From the NCBI GenBank assembly GCA_902796705.1, contig CADBQF010000005.1, forward strand, positions 1 to 19,101: DNA of 19,101 bases, read 5' to 3'. The position numbers were made by a program, and so were the translations under genes. Origin of the DNA: Ruminococcus flavefaciens (GTDB lineage: Bacteria; Bacillota; Clostridia; Oscillospirales; Ruminococcaceae). Numbering within the stretch: the stretch's first letter is position 1; every line of letters starts with the position of its first letter. This document shows positions 1 through 6,135 of the stretch, in pieces. Below the pieces are notes generated by a model. That model was not told the origin of the DNA, searched no databases, and was given only the letters and a program-made list of their open reading frames with translations.

Positions 1-43
1 CCTGTCAGAAAAAAATCATGTTAAAAGTCTTTGGAAAAGGGGT

Positions 44-82
44 GTGGGGAAAGAACCTTTCCTCAGAAAGGTTTTGCCCCAC
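44..82 (-). terminator. Strong stem-loop downstream of the antiporter, probable terminator or dispersed repeat
   Basis: GTGGGG (44-49) pairs with CCCCAC (77-82) and AACCTTTC (54-61) pairs with GAAAGGTT (66-73), with loop CTCA and a small A/T-rich internal loop. It lies about 140 bp beyond the stop of the leftward antiporter. On the minus strand the stem is followed by a pyrimidine-rich run (ACCCCTTTTCC), whereas the plus strand has no T-run, so it most likely ends leftward transcription. The long, nearly perfect symmetric stem would also fit a dispersed intergenic repeat. Confidence 0.5.
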
Positions 83-165
83 AAAAGCAAGGACTTCTGT
101 GCAAGTGCCGTCATGGACAGGGCTGTACACGTTGATCTTGGTTATAAGCCCGTAGTTTTGTTTAA

Positions 166-192
166 GGACAGGATGGTGCAAGCGAACTGTCC
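166..192. other. Minor inverted repeat between antiporter stop and the 44-82 hairpin
   Basis: GGACAG (166-171) and CTGTCC (187-192) form a 6-bp stem with a 15-nt loop. No T-run follows on either strand. It may be a transcript 3'-end structure or chance. No gene is recognised in bases 1-223. Confidence 0.2.
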
Positions 193-223
193 ATACATAT
201 CATATCATCTTGCGGTGTGAAAG

Positions 224-1429
224 TCAAGAGACTTGTGCGGCTTTCGGGGCATCTTTGCTGTCTTTATAGAGCAGCTTCAAGATGATAGGCGTTGAGATCG
301 ATGATACTATAATAAGTAAGATAACAGGGGTGAAGAATTTTTCGTCCATCATGCCGACGGAGAGACCTTTTTTCGAGACTATGAGAGCGACCTCGCCTCT
401 TGTCATCATTCCGACTCCGACTTTGAGGCTGTCACGGACGTTGTACTTCATGAGCTTTGCAGTAACGCCGCAGCCGATTATCTTGCATATCATGGCGACG
501 AGTACGAAGCCTATCGAGAAGAATATCAGGTCTTTAGAGAAACCGCTGAGCGTAGTAGTCACGCCGATGCTTGCGAAGAAGACCGGCCCGAAGATCATGT
601 AGGAGTTGATATCGACTTTTCTGGCGATATACTGCGAATCCTTCAGGCTGCAAAGAATGAGTCCTGCGACGTAGGCACCGGTGATATCGGCTATCTCGAA
701 GAATTCCTCTGCGGCGAATGCCATGAACATACAGAGGGCAAGGCCGAATATCGGTATTCTTCTGCGGTGGGGGTATTTTTTGTCTATATATTTAAATATA
801 TAGTAGGTGAGGAAGCCTGCACCGAAGCTGAACGCTATGAACAGCAGGGTGTGGACAATAACGGCGGAAGGCTTTGAATCGGGGTTCTTGAAGCCTATGA
901 CGAATGTGAGGACGATGATTCCGATAACATCATCGATTATCGCAGCACTCATTATGAGCGTTCCGATAGGTTCATTGAGGTGGCCGAGTTCCTTGAGCGT
1001 CTGGACGGTGATGCCGACGGAAGTTGCTGTCATTATCGTTCCGATGAAGACGGCACGGAAGAAACCCTCGCTGCCGACCGACTCGAATCCGTAGAAGCAG
1101 CTATAGAGTATCGTACCTCCGACGAGCGGCACGAAGACTCCGGCACACGCCACGAGCAGGGCTTTCACGCCTGTTCTGATGAGTTCTTTCAGGTCAGTTT
1201 CGAGACCTGCCTCGAACATGAGCATGACGACACCTATCTCGGCAAGGAGCGAGAGGTGATCGGATTTTTCGACAACGCCGAGGAGACACGGCCCTATGAC
1301 GAGGCCGGCGATTATCTCACCGACGACCTGCGGAGCTTTGAGCTTCTGGGCGAGGAGTCCGAAGACCTTTGCCGATACTATTATAATAGCAAGGTCTTTG
1401 AAAAATGTGATACTGTCCATTTGAATCAT
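224..1429 (-). CDS. Cation:proton antiporter, CPA2 family (Na+/H+ or K+/H+ exchanger), membrane domain only
   Basis: Integral membrane antiporter that exchanges a monovalent cation for protons across the cytoplasmic membrane. The 401-aa product is almost entirely hydrophobic helices. CPA2 landmarks are visible: GEIIAGLVIGPCLLG near residues 37-51, FEAGLETDLKEL near 72-83, an acidic pair D166-D167 in AAIIDDVIG (DD is typical of electrogenic sodium/proton exchangers of this superfamily), and TRGEVALI near the C-terminus. It ends soon after the last helix, with no C-terminal TrkA-N/RCK domain as KefB/KefC have, so it is not a full Kef channel. The start is ATG at 1429, with a weak purine-rich site (AGAAAGAAG) upstream; a second in-frame ATG lies three codons in. 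It is transcribed away from the secretion locus from its own promoter, so it is probably an unrelated neighbour. The ion carried cannot be read from sequence. Confidence 0.95.
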   Translation of the reverse strand: MIQMDSITFFKDLAIIIVSAKVFGLLAQKLKAPQVVGEIIAGLVIGPCLLGVVEKSDHLSLLAEIGVVMLMFEAGLETDLKELIRTGVKALLVACAGVFVPLVGGTILYSCFYGFESVGSEGFFRAVFIGTIMTATSVGITVQTLKELGHLNEPIGTLIMSAAIIDDVIGIIVLTFVIGFKNPDSKPSAVIVHTLLFIAFSFGAGFLTYYIFKYIDKKYPHRRRIPIFGLALCMFMAFAAEEFFEIADITGAYVAGLILCSLKDSQYIARKVDINSYMIFGPVFFASIGVTTTLSGFSKDLIFFSIGFVLVAMICKIIGCGVTAKLMKYNVRDSLKVGVGMMTRGEVALIVSKKGLSVGMMDEKFFTPVILLIIVSSISTPIILKLLYKDSKDAPKAAQVS

Positions 1430-1456
1430 TCACTTCTTTCTTATAATTCAAAGTCT

Positions 1457-1485
1457 ATTCTATCACCATTCATATAAAAAATCAA
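1457..1485 (-). promoter_or_regulatory. Promoter for the antiporter gene (extended -10)
   Basis: Read on the minus strand: -35 TTGATT (1485-1480), a 17-bp spacer and -10 TAGAAT (1462-1457), preceded by a TGn extended -10 element. The predicted start of transcription is near 1450, giving a leader of about 20 nt before the ATG at 1429. This matches a sigma-A type promoter well. Confidence 0.65.
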
Positions 1486-1553
1486 GGGTGTGATTATAAA
1501 ATAAATCAAATGACTATTGGTCACTATCCTTTTTGTAGAATAATTCCATATTA

Positions 1554-1583
1554 GCTATACAAAAGATTATCGTTTGAAGTCAA
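1554..1583 (-). promoter_or_regulatory. Possible second, upstream antiporter promoter
   Basis: Minus strand -35 TTGACT (1583-1578) and -10 TATAGC (1559-1554) with an 18-bp spacer. The -10 is weaker than that of the nearer promoter, so this is a secondary candidate only. Confidence 0.25.
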
Positions 1584-1660
1584 AATAAACAATTGTAATT
1601 TTGCCAAATTATACAAAATGACGAATTTCAAAAATTATTTATATTTTCCGGTAGAACCAC

Positions 1661-1689
1661 TTGCTATTTTTCCGGAAATGTGCTAAAAT
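1661..1689 (+). promoter_or_regulatory. Strong candidate promoter of the T7SS locus (extended -10)
   Basis: -35 TTGCTA (1661-1666), an exact 17-bp spacer and -10 TAAAAT (1684-1689), preceded by TGC, i.e. a TGn extended -10. Predicted transcription start is near 1695, about 110 nt before the first coding region. The spacer contains the palindrome TTTCCGGAAA (1669-1678), and TTTTCCGG also occurs at 1644-1651, 24 bp upstream of its copy at 1668-1675. This arrangement suits an operator bound by a dimeric regulator, but no regulator gene is present in the window. Confidence 0.6.
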
Positions 1690-1707
1690 AAATGTAACGT
1701 GATAAAA

Positions 1708-1771
1708 CGGTGAAATGCTAAGGTCGTGCAGCCATAGCCGGTAACTTGTTACCGCACATCGCTTTTCACGG
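1708..1771 (+). promoter_or_regulatory. Structured 5' leader RNA upstream of the first T7SS-locus gene
   Basis: An outer stem can form between 1708-1718 and 1761-1771 (9 of 11 positions pair). It encloses a compact hairpin CGGTAAC-TT-GTTACCG (1739-1754). An alternative pairing of GTGC (1726-1729) with GCAC (1754-1757) competes with the base of the inner hairpin. The structure ends just before the purine-rich AGGAAAGGAG (1779-1788). I recognise no known riboswitch class. The leader may simply stabilise the mRNA or may control access to the ribosome binding site. Confidence 0.35.
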
Positions 1772-1807
1772 AATAATGAGGAAAGGAGAAGTAACACTGA
1801 GTCCGTT

Positions 1808-2425
1808 ATGGACTGTGCTTACAACGTGGTTTTTATGTCATGGTTCAATCCAAGTCCGGATGAAGCGGCTGACGAGTATTATGCTTCCAGAAACAGATAC
1901 GAGAACGCTGCCAATCAAAAATATCAGTCGGAAAGACAGGAAGAAGGCTACCGCAGCGAAAGATGCGGCGTAGTAAATGCTTTGAACTCCTGCCATTCAG
2001 ACAAGATAAACTTTGAGAAAAGACTTGAGGATCTCACGAAGATCATCGGCTGCATGGAAGGTTCAGGCTTTATCGATGTACCGGGTTCTATCGGGGTTTC
2101 CAACAACTCATCAGAGCAGGCAGACGAAAGCCTCCGCAAGAGCATCCAGTGCGACGATATCGCTACCCCTGATTTCGCCGGCGTGTTCAGATGCAAAAGC
2201 GTAGAGGAAGAGACTCATTCCAACAACGCTCTGAATGATTTCAAAAAAGAACGTGAAAGACTGAAGCAGGCAATTGAAGACCTAAAGAATCAGATCAATC
2301 AGCTCAATGCTGCTTTCGACAACTTGTCGAGCCAGATAGCGGCCTGCAATGCACAACAGGCAGAACTGAGAAAGGTCATGGTAAGCAGTGCGTTCGATAT
2401 GAGCCACTTTAAATCCTATATGTAA
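1808..2425 (+). CDS. Coiled-coil protein, possible T7SS adaptor (first gene of the locus)
   Basis: A soluble 205-aa protein with no signal peptide or membrane helix. Two long helical, charge-rich segments are visible, about residues 18-80 and 145-190, the second with heptad-like spacing of Leu/Ile. They flank a Ser/Pro/Gly-containing middle of about 60 residues. Several cysteines are scattered through it. Small coiled-coil proteins commonly precede large T7SS effectors in Firmicutes (YwqH/DUF5082-type proteins are an example), and position and shape fit such an adaptor, but I cannot confirm family membership. The start is uncertain. AGGAAAGGAG (1779-1788) lies 19 nt before the ATG at 1808, which is long; an internal ATG at 1835, giving a product beginning MSWFNPSP, has no good site of its own. 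The stop is 22 nt before the next gene, so the two are probably cotranscribed. Confidence 0.75.
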   Translation: MDCAYNVVFMSWFNPSPDEAADEYYASRNRYENAANQKYQSERQEEGYRSERCGVVNALNSCHSDKINFEKRLEDLTKIIGCMEGSGFIDVPGSIGVSNNSSEQADESLRKSIQCDDIATPDFAGVFRCKSVEEETHSNNALNDFKKERERLKQAIEDLKNQINQLNAAFDNLSSQIAACNAQQAELRKVMVSSAFDMSHFKSYM

Positions 2426-2447
2426 CGATGAAAGGAGGGGGTAAAGT

Positions 2448-3635
2448 ATGAAAATTGAATTGTGTACAAGCCCCTTCGGCGGTAATTCTGCTCAGATGTT
2501 CCTGAACGATCAGGAAATGTTCTGCAAGCCTTCGGATGCCGTTATCTCCAGCTTCGCTGCTGTGAAACCGCTCGATTACAGTGCGGACAGTGAAGTAACT
2601 ACTATCGTTACTGTAAAGCAGGATACACAGGAAGATATGGCTTCGGAATGCAGGATAGGATCGTATGCTCTTCGTCCCTGGACAATGCCCGCACCGGCTG
2701 AGAACGGTGAGTCAAAGTTCACGGATAAACTGAAAAAAGCTGCAAAGGAAACGATCAGTTTCTTCGGCGATACTTTCCGCAAGGTAAAGGATATGCTGAA
2801 AAACTGGATGACCGGTGCCGGCGAAAAACTCAGGAGGGCATGGGATAGACTGTCAGACACATTCATCAGCATTACAGAAGGAAATGCTGTTCTTACTTCC
2901 AGTACATGGAACAATATCTGTGAGTGGGAGTTCGATCATACTGTTTTTACACCTGCCGAAGTCAGGAGCGAGATCATTGCTTCTGAAAATGCGGGCTTCA
3001 ATGACGGAGCAGAGGATCGTCCGTCGGAGGATATGCCCGGAAATTCATGGTGCGAGAGCATCATAAGAAAATACGATCCTGAAAAAAGGCTTACAAGAGA
3101 GCAGATCGACCTGTTCCTTGAAAGACTTGGAACTGAAAGCGGTCATTACACCGCTGCGGTCAATGATGTCTTCCATATCTACTGCGGCCGTGAGGAAGAG
3201 TTTGTCAGAACTTTCGGATTTCCGATGTATGATGAAAACGGCCGGCTGAACTGCGGTATGCTGTTGGCTGATATGTATGCGTTTGCTTATAGCAGCGATA
3301 AGATCGGTCTTTGCAGAAAAAGCTGCGGATACTGGAGCGATTCAACCTCTAAGGTCATGGATCGTTTCATTCGTGAATACTATCTTGAGAAATATCTCAG
3401 AGAAAGATGTATTTCTTTCTCCGCTGGTATATCGTGTGTAATGGACGGTATTGCTTCGGAGTCTTCGGACAATGGCAGTGCTAAGACGTTTACCGGTGTG
3501 ACTGAATACGGAAAATATGCTGCTCACAGAGATGTGATCCAGCTTTACATAGATCCGGATGCTTCGTGCAGTATGCAAACGCATACGTGTACGCAGAAAG
3601 TCACACAAGATCAGGATATGCGTTCCGCAGCATGA
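2448..3635 (+). CDS. Unknown protein, possible divergent or truncated relative of the downstream large T7SS-locus proteins
   Basis: A 395-aa soluble protein with a very strong ribosome binding site (AAAGGAGGGGG) seven bases before the ATG. The N-terminus MKIELCTSPFGGNS recalls the MRIEIKA/MRISIST starts of the three downstream paralogues, and SSFAAVKPL (near 35-43) recalls their DTFAAVKQS segment. A Lys-rich amphipathic region (about 87-130) resembles the Lys/Trp helices that precede the hydrophobic hairpin in the paralogues, but no hydrophobic hairpin follows here. The C-terminal half is a compact mixed domain with AAVND.F..YCGREEEF..TFGFPMYDENGRLN..MLLADMY around residues 235-276 and many cysteines. 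It could be an effector in which this domain is a pretoxin or toxin module, but no catalytic motif is recognised. Relationship to the paralogues is an inference from short matches. Confidence 0.8.
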   Translation: MKIELCTSPFGGNSAQMFLNDQEMFCKPSDAVISSFAAVKPLDYSADSEVTTIVTVKQDTQEDMASECRIGSYALRPWTMPAPAENGESKFTDKLKKAAKETISFFGDTFRKVKDMLKNWMTGAGEKLRRAWDRLSDTFISITEGNAVLTSSTWNNICEWEFDHTVFTPAEVRSEIIASENAGFNDGAEDRPSEDMPGNSWCESIIRKYDPEKRLTREQIDLFLERLGTESGHYTAAVNDVFHIYCGREEEFVRTFGFPMYDENGRLNCGMLLADMYAFAYSSDKIGLCRKSCGYWSDSTSKVMDRFIREYYLEKYLRERCISFSAGISCVMDGIASESSDNGSAKTFTGVTEYGKYAAHRDVIQLYIDPDASCSMQTHTCTQKVTQDQDMRSAA

Positions 3636-4035
3636 CAGTCTGTCATCAGGAGTGGTGAGAGTTCATCAGGCTGCTGCTGTCTATGATGTTATCTGTTCCC
3701 GGTCACGAGCCGGATAAGAGGTGAAGAGCCATAAACTCTTTGGTCGGAAAAAATTCACTGTTTGTCAGCAGATTTTTTAGTGAAAACTTGATGCCGAGCT
3801 GCTGGCAGCGGGCAAGACAGCTTTGGGGTGCAGGTGCGTGCGAATGCAATTGTATCCGGACGGACTGTTCTGTATTCCTTGAAGCTTTGGATATGTTTTC
3901 CGGCACATCAGCAGCGGAAGGCTGTATCAGAGCTTGATATCACTTCAAAAAGCGGGTTCGCTTCTTGATAAGGCATACTAACAGGCGGTCATAAAAGCTG
4001 TCTGCCGATGTGATATTAACATCGAGGTGACAAGT
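3636..4035 (+). other. Gap of 400 bp with no supported gene; hairpins and a doubtful ATA-initiated ORF
   Basis: No convincing gene is seen. A 68-codon open frame (3731-3937) is preceded by GAGGTG (3718-3723) at good spacing, but it would start with ATA and its product is rich in Cys and Trp and unlike any neighbour, so it is not called. Two hairpins are present. At 3945-3968, TCAAAAAGCG and CGCTTCTTGA form a 10-position stem with one mismatch and loop GGTT, without a T-run. At 4006-4024, CGATGT and ACATCG form a stem directly before the ribosome binding site of the next gene. The gap may be remnant DNA from a lost gene or an untranslated leader for the paralogue genes. Confidence 0.5.
4006..4024 (+). 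promoter_or_regulatory. Stem-loop abutting the ribosome binding site of the first paralogue
   Basis: CGATGT (4006-4011), loop GATATTA, ACATCG (4019-4024). The last paired base is also the first G of the GAGGTGA ribosome binding site (4024-4030) that serves the ATG at 4036. The stem is short (6 bp), so its effect on translation could be modest. Confidence 0.3.
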
Positions 4036-6087
4036 ATGCGGATATCAATTAGCACACAAGGCGGCTCATTCTTCTTCAGAGGTGTCGATTATACGGCACA
4101 GTTTGCGGAGAGAGCCAACAAATATATTAAAAGCGAGCAGAAGGTCGTAGATTCATTCAAGGCTGTAAAACAGAGCGTTTACAGAATGAACGGCGGTGTC
4201 GGGGTACTCTCCGGTGCAGTCGAAGAACTCGACCAGAGGATCGCTGTCGAAGAAAAAAAGCTTCAGAACGCTAAGAACGTTGTGAAAAAGCACCACGATT
4301 TCATAGAACTCTGTAAGAGGATCGACCGTGAAGTTGCTGAAAAGGTCAATGCAAACAAGGAGGCTTTCTATAAAGTCAACCCGTGGGCAAGACCTCCACG
4401 CAAAAAGAAATGGTACGAAAAAGTATGGGATGCTCTGTGCGGTGCTGCCAAGAAAGTTTACAACGGCGTGAAGAAGCTCGTCAAGGGCGTTGTTTCTCTC
4501 GGTAAAAAGGTCGCTAAATGGGCGGCTGATACCATAGGGAAAGTATTTACCTTCATCAAGGACAACTGGAAGTCGATACTGAAAATTGCGGCTTCTGCAC
4601 TCATAATAGCAGGTCTGGTAGTCGTGAGCGTTTTTGCTCCGCCGGCAGGTGCGTTCATCGCAGCGTGCGGTCTGGTGGGCATAGGCGGAAAGATGCTTAC
4701 GAGCGGTATCACCACTATGGTGGACTATTACCGGCATCCTGAAAAGTATAAGGGCAAGAATGCGTTCTCAATGTTCGCAGACACTATGTTCGACTGCACC
4801 GTAAACGGAGCTGTCGAGGGCATAGTTGACGGAATAGGGATCGTTTACGGCCCGGCGGCTCAGGCAGTGTCGGGACTGGTACTCAAACCTCTCGCAGGCG
4901 GTATCACAGGCTGGGCAAACAACGGCGGTACGGCTGATGCTTTCTTCAGCGGAGCTAAAAGCGGTGCGATAGCCGGTGCAACGGATCTGCTGTCATACGG
5001 TACGGGAGTCCTCAGCGGAGGCATCTCGGCTGCGGCTGATGTCGGAAAGAACGCACTTGAAGGTCTTTCAACTAATATGATAAATGACATGATCAGCGAC
5101 AAAGTTCAGAGCGTCGTTGGTCAGAAACTTACAGAGCTTGCCAATACAGGCCTCAATTCGCTCGCAGACAGTGTCTTCGGCACTGACTTCTTCTCAAAGA
5201 ACGGTTTCAATCTTGTGAATATCGATCTGGGAAGCATAGGCGGAGGTCTCAGCAAGATAGGCAGTTCGTTCGGAGAGGGATTCTCTTCGGGTATGCAGTC
5301 CGTAGGACAGTATATCTCGGACGGCGTGTCTTCGATAGGCAGCGGAATATCTGAAGGTATAGCATCTATAGGAACAAGCATTACTGACGGCATAAGTGCT
5401 GTCGGTCAGGGATTATCCGGAGGTATCGGAAATGCTGTCAGTGCCATTGGTTCGGCGGCTACCGGCATCGGCGGAGCGTTGAGTGCGGCTGGTTCGGCTG
5501 TTTCAGGACTCGGCGGAACGATAGGTTCGATCGGTTCTTCCATAGCAGGTGCAGGCGGTGCGATAAGCAGTGCAGGCATGACTGTTTCGGGAGTTACCGG
5601 AGCTTTCGGTCAGGCGAGTCAGGCAATATCCGAGATCGGCAGTGCGATAGGTTCAGCCGGAAGTATCTCATCGGGTATAACCGGAGCGATAAGTTCAGTA
5701 ATACCGTCGGTATCCGGGATCAGCGGAGCGATAAGCTCGGCAGGTCAGGCGATATCAGGCATAGGCAGTGCGATAAGCCCTGTATCATCTTCGATAGGCT
5801 CAGCGATAAGCTCGGCTGCATCGGCGATAACAGGCATCGGAGGAGCTGTCAGTTCAGCCGGTTCTGCCGCAGCAGGTATCAGCAATGCGATCAGCGGTCT
5901 GGCTTCCGGTCAGTCGCTGGGTAATATCTCAGGTGCTGTAGGTTCGGGACTTTTGAATATGTTCAAGACCACAGGTATTGATTCGATGAATAAACTGGCG
6001 TTAAAGCCGGTAAATATAAAAATTCCGCAGAGCAGTTCCGTTTCAGGCGGTCTGTTCAAGATGATAGGCAGCTATGCAATGGCATAG
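4036..6087 (+). CDS. Large T7SS-locus protein, paralogue A, with glycine-rich helical repeat tail
   Basis: 683 aa from ATG 4036. This start is preferred over the GTG at 4027, which lies inside the GAGGTGA ribosome binding site; it also aligns MRISIST with the MRIEIKA starts of paralogues B and C. Order of parts: short N-terminal beta strand; helical region with KAVKQSVYRMNGGVG (M51-G56) and LDQRIAVEE; FYKVNPWARPP box from F111; Lys/Trp-rich amphipathic helices; a hydrophobic hairpin (about 181-218) with a Pro/Gly turn; a Gly/Ala-rich segment with YGPAA and PLAGGITGWANN; then a long Ser/Gly/Ala/Ile tail of 11-residue and shorter repeats (about residues 414-640). There is no Sec signal peptide. 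The locus makes it a candidate T7SS substrate. The repeats recall glycine-zipper membrane-active or tape-measure-like sequences, but the function is unknown. Confidence 0.9.
   Translation: MRISISTQGGSFFFRGVDYTAQFAERANKYIKSEQKVVDSFKAVKQSVYRMNGGVGVLSGAVEELDQRIAVEEKKLQNAKNVVKKHHDFIELCKRIDREVAEKVNANKEAFYKVNPWARPPRKKKWYEKVWDALCGAAKKVYNGVKKLVKGVVSLGKKVAKWAADTIGKVFTFIKDNWKSILKIAASALIIAGLVVVSVFAPPAGAFIAACGLVGIGGKMLTSGITTMVDYYRHPEKYKGKNAFSMFADTMFDCTVNGAVEGIVDGIGIVYGPAAQAVSGLVLKPLAGGITGWANNGGTADAFFSGAKSGAIAGATDLLSYGTGVLSGGISAAADVGKNALEGLSTNMINDMISDKVQSVVGQKLTELANTGLNSLADSVFGTDFFSKNGFNLVNIDLGSIGGGLSKIGSSFGEGFSSGMQSVGQYISDGVSSIGSGISEGIASIGTSITDGISAVGQGLSGGIGNAVSAIGSAATGIGGALSAAGSAVSGLGGTIGSIGSSIAGAGGAISSAGMTVSGVTGAFGQASQAISEIGSAIGSAGSISSGITGAISSVIPSVSGISGAISSAGQAISGIGSAISPVSSSIGSAISSAASAITGIGGAVSSAGSAAAGISNAISGLASGQSLGNISGAVGSGLLNMFKTTGIDSMNKLALKPVNIKIPQSSSVSGGLFKMIGSYAMA
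5275..5955 (+). repeat. Coding repeats: 33-bp (11-residue) and shorter Gly/Ser/Ala/Ile units in paralogue A
   Basis: From 5314 the protein reads as successive 11-residue units: ISDGVSSIGSG, ISEGIASIGTS, ITDGISAVGQG, LSGGIGNAVSA, IGSAATGIGGA, LSAAGSAVSGL. They correspond to 33-bp steps at 5314, 5347, 5380, 5413, 5446 and 5479. After about 5545 the repeat becomes shorter and less regular, with the DNA word GCGATAAG recurring several times (GGAISSA, GQAISGI, GSAISPV). Copies differ at the DNA level, so the array looks old rather than recently expanded. Confidence 0.8.
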
Positions 6088-6135
6088 TTCAGTACTATGT
6101 ACAAATTGAAGTTTTCATCAAATTGAGGTGGAAAA

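Larger units (their letters stand above)
1430..1807. other. Divergent intergenic region between antiporter and T7SS locus
   Basis: This AT-rich 378-bp stretch contains no supported gene. It holds the leftward antiporter promoter (1457-1485), a weaker second leftward candidate (1554-1583), a strong rightward promoter (1661-1689) and a structured rightward leader (1708-1771). A small inverted motif TGAC-tattg-GTCA at 1511-1523 lies between the two leftward candidates and could be an operator, but this is weak. Confidence 0.7.

Noticed and set aside
980..1477. 165-codon plus-strand open frame over the antiporter start
   Set aside because: It is antisense to a clearly conserved membrane protein and gives a charged, featureless product; a shadow frame.
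1711..1757. Resemblance of the leader to the 3' part of a GEMM-I (c-di-GMP) riboswitch because of GCC...GGTAAC...GTTACCG
   Set aside because: The first helix and the conserved 5' core of that class are not found upstream, so the match is limited to a common-looking hairpin.
1746..1973. Plus-strand open frame overlapping the 205-aa gene, with an ATG close to the purine-rich AGGAAAGGAG
   Set aside because: The ATG at 1776 lies before, not after, that site, and the product ends early with no family features; the other frame gives a long coiled-coil protein.
4027..4035. GTG start three codons upstream for paralogue A
   Set aside because: The GTG is inside the GAGGTGA ribosome binding site; ATG 4036 has normal spacing and matches the starts of the other paralogues.
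4153..4737. 194-codon minus-strand open frame inside paralogue A, and a similar one at 7590-8156 inside paralogue C
   Set aside because: Both mirror the same conserved coding block of the paralogues, so their similarity to each other comes from the sense genes. No ribosome binding site or protein-like composition.
5314..5511. CRISPR-like array because of regular 33-bp spacing
   Set aside because: The units are diverged in-frame codons inside an open reading frame, without conserved repeats separated by unique spacers.
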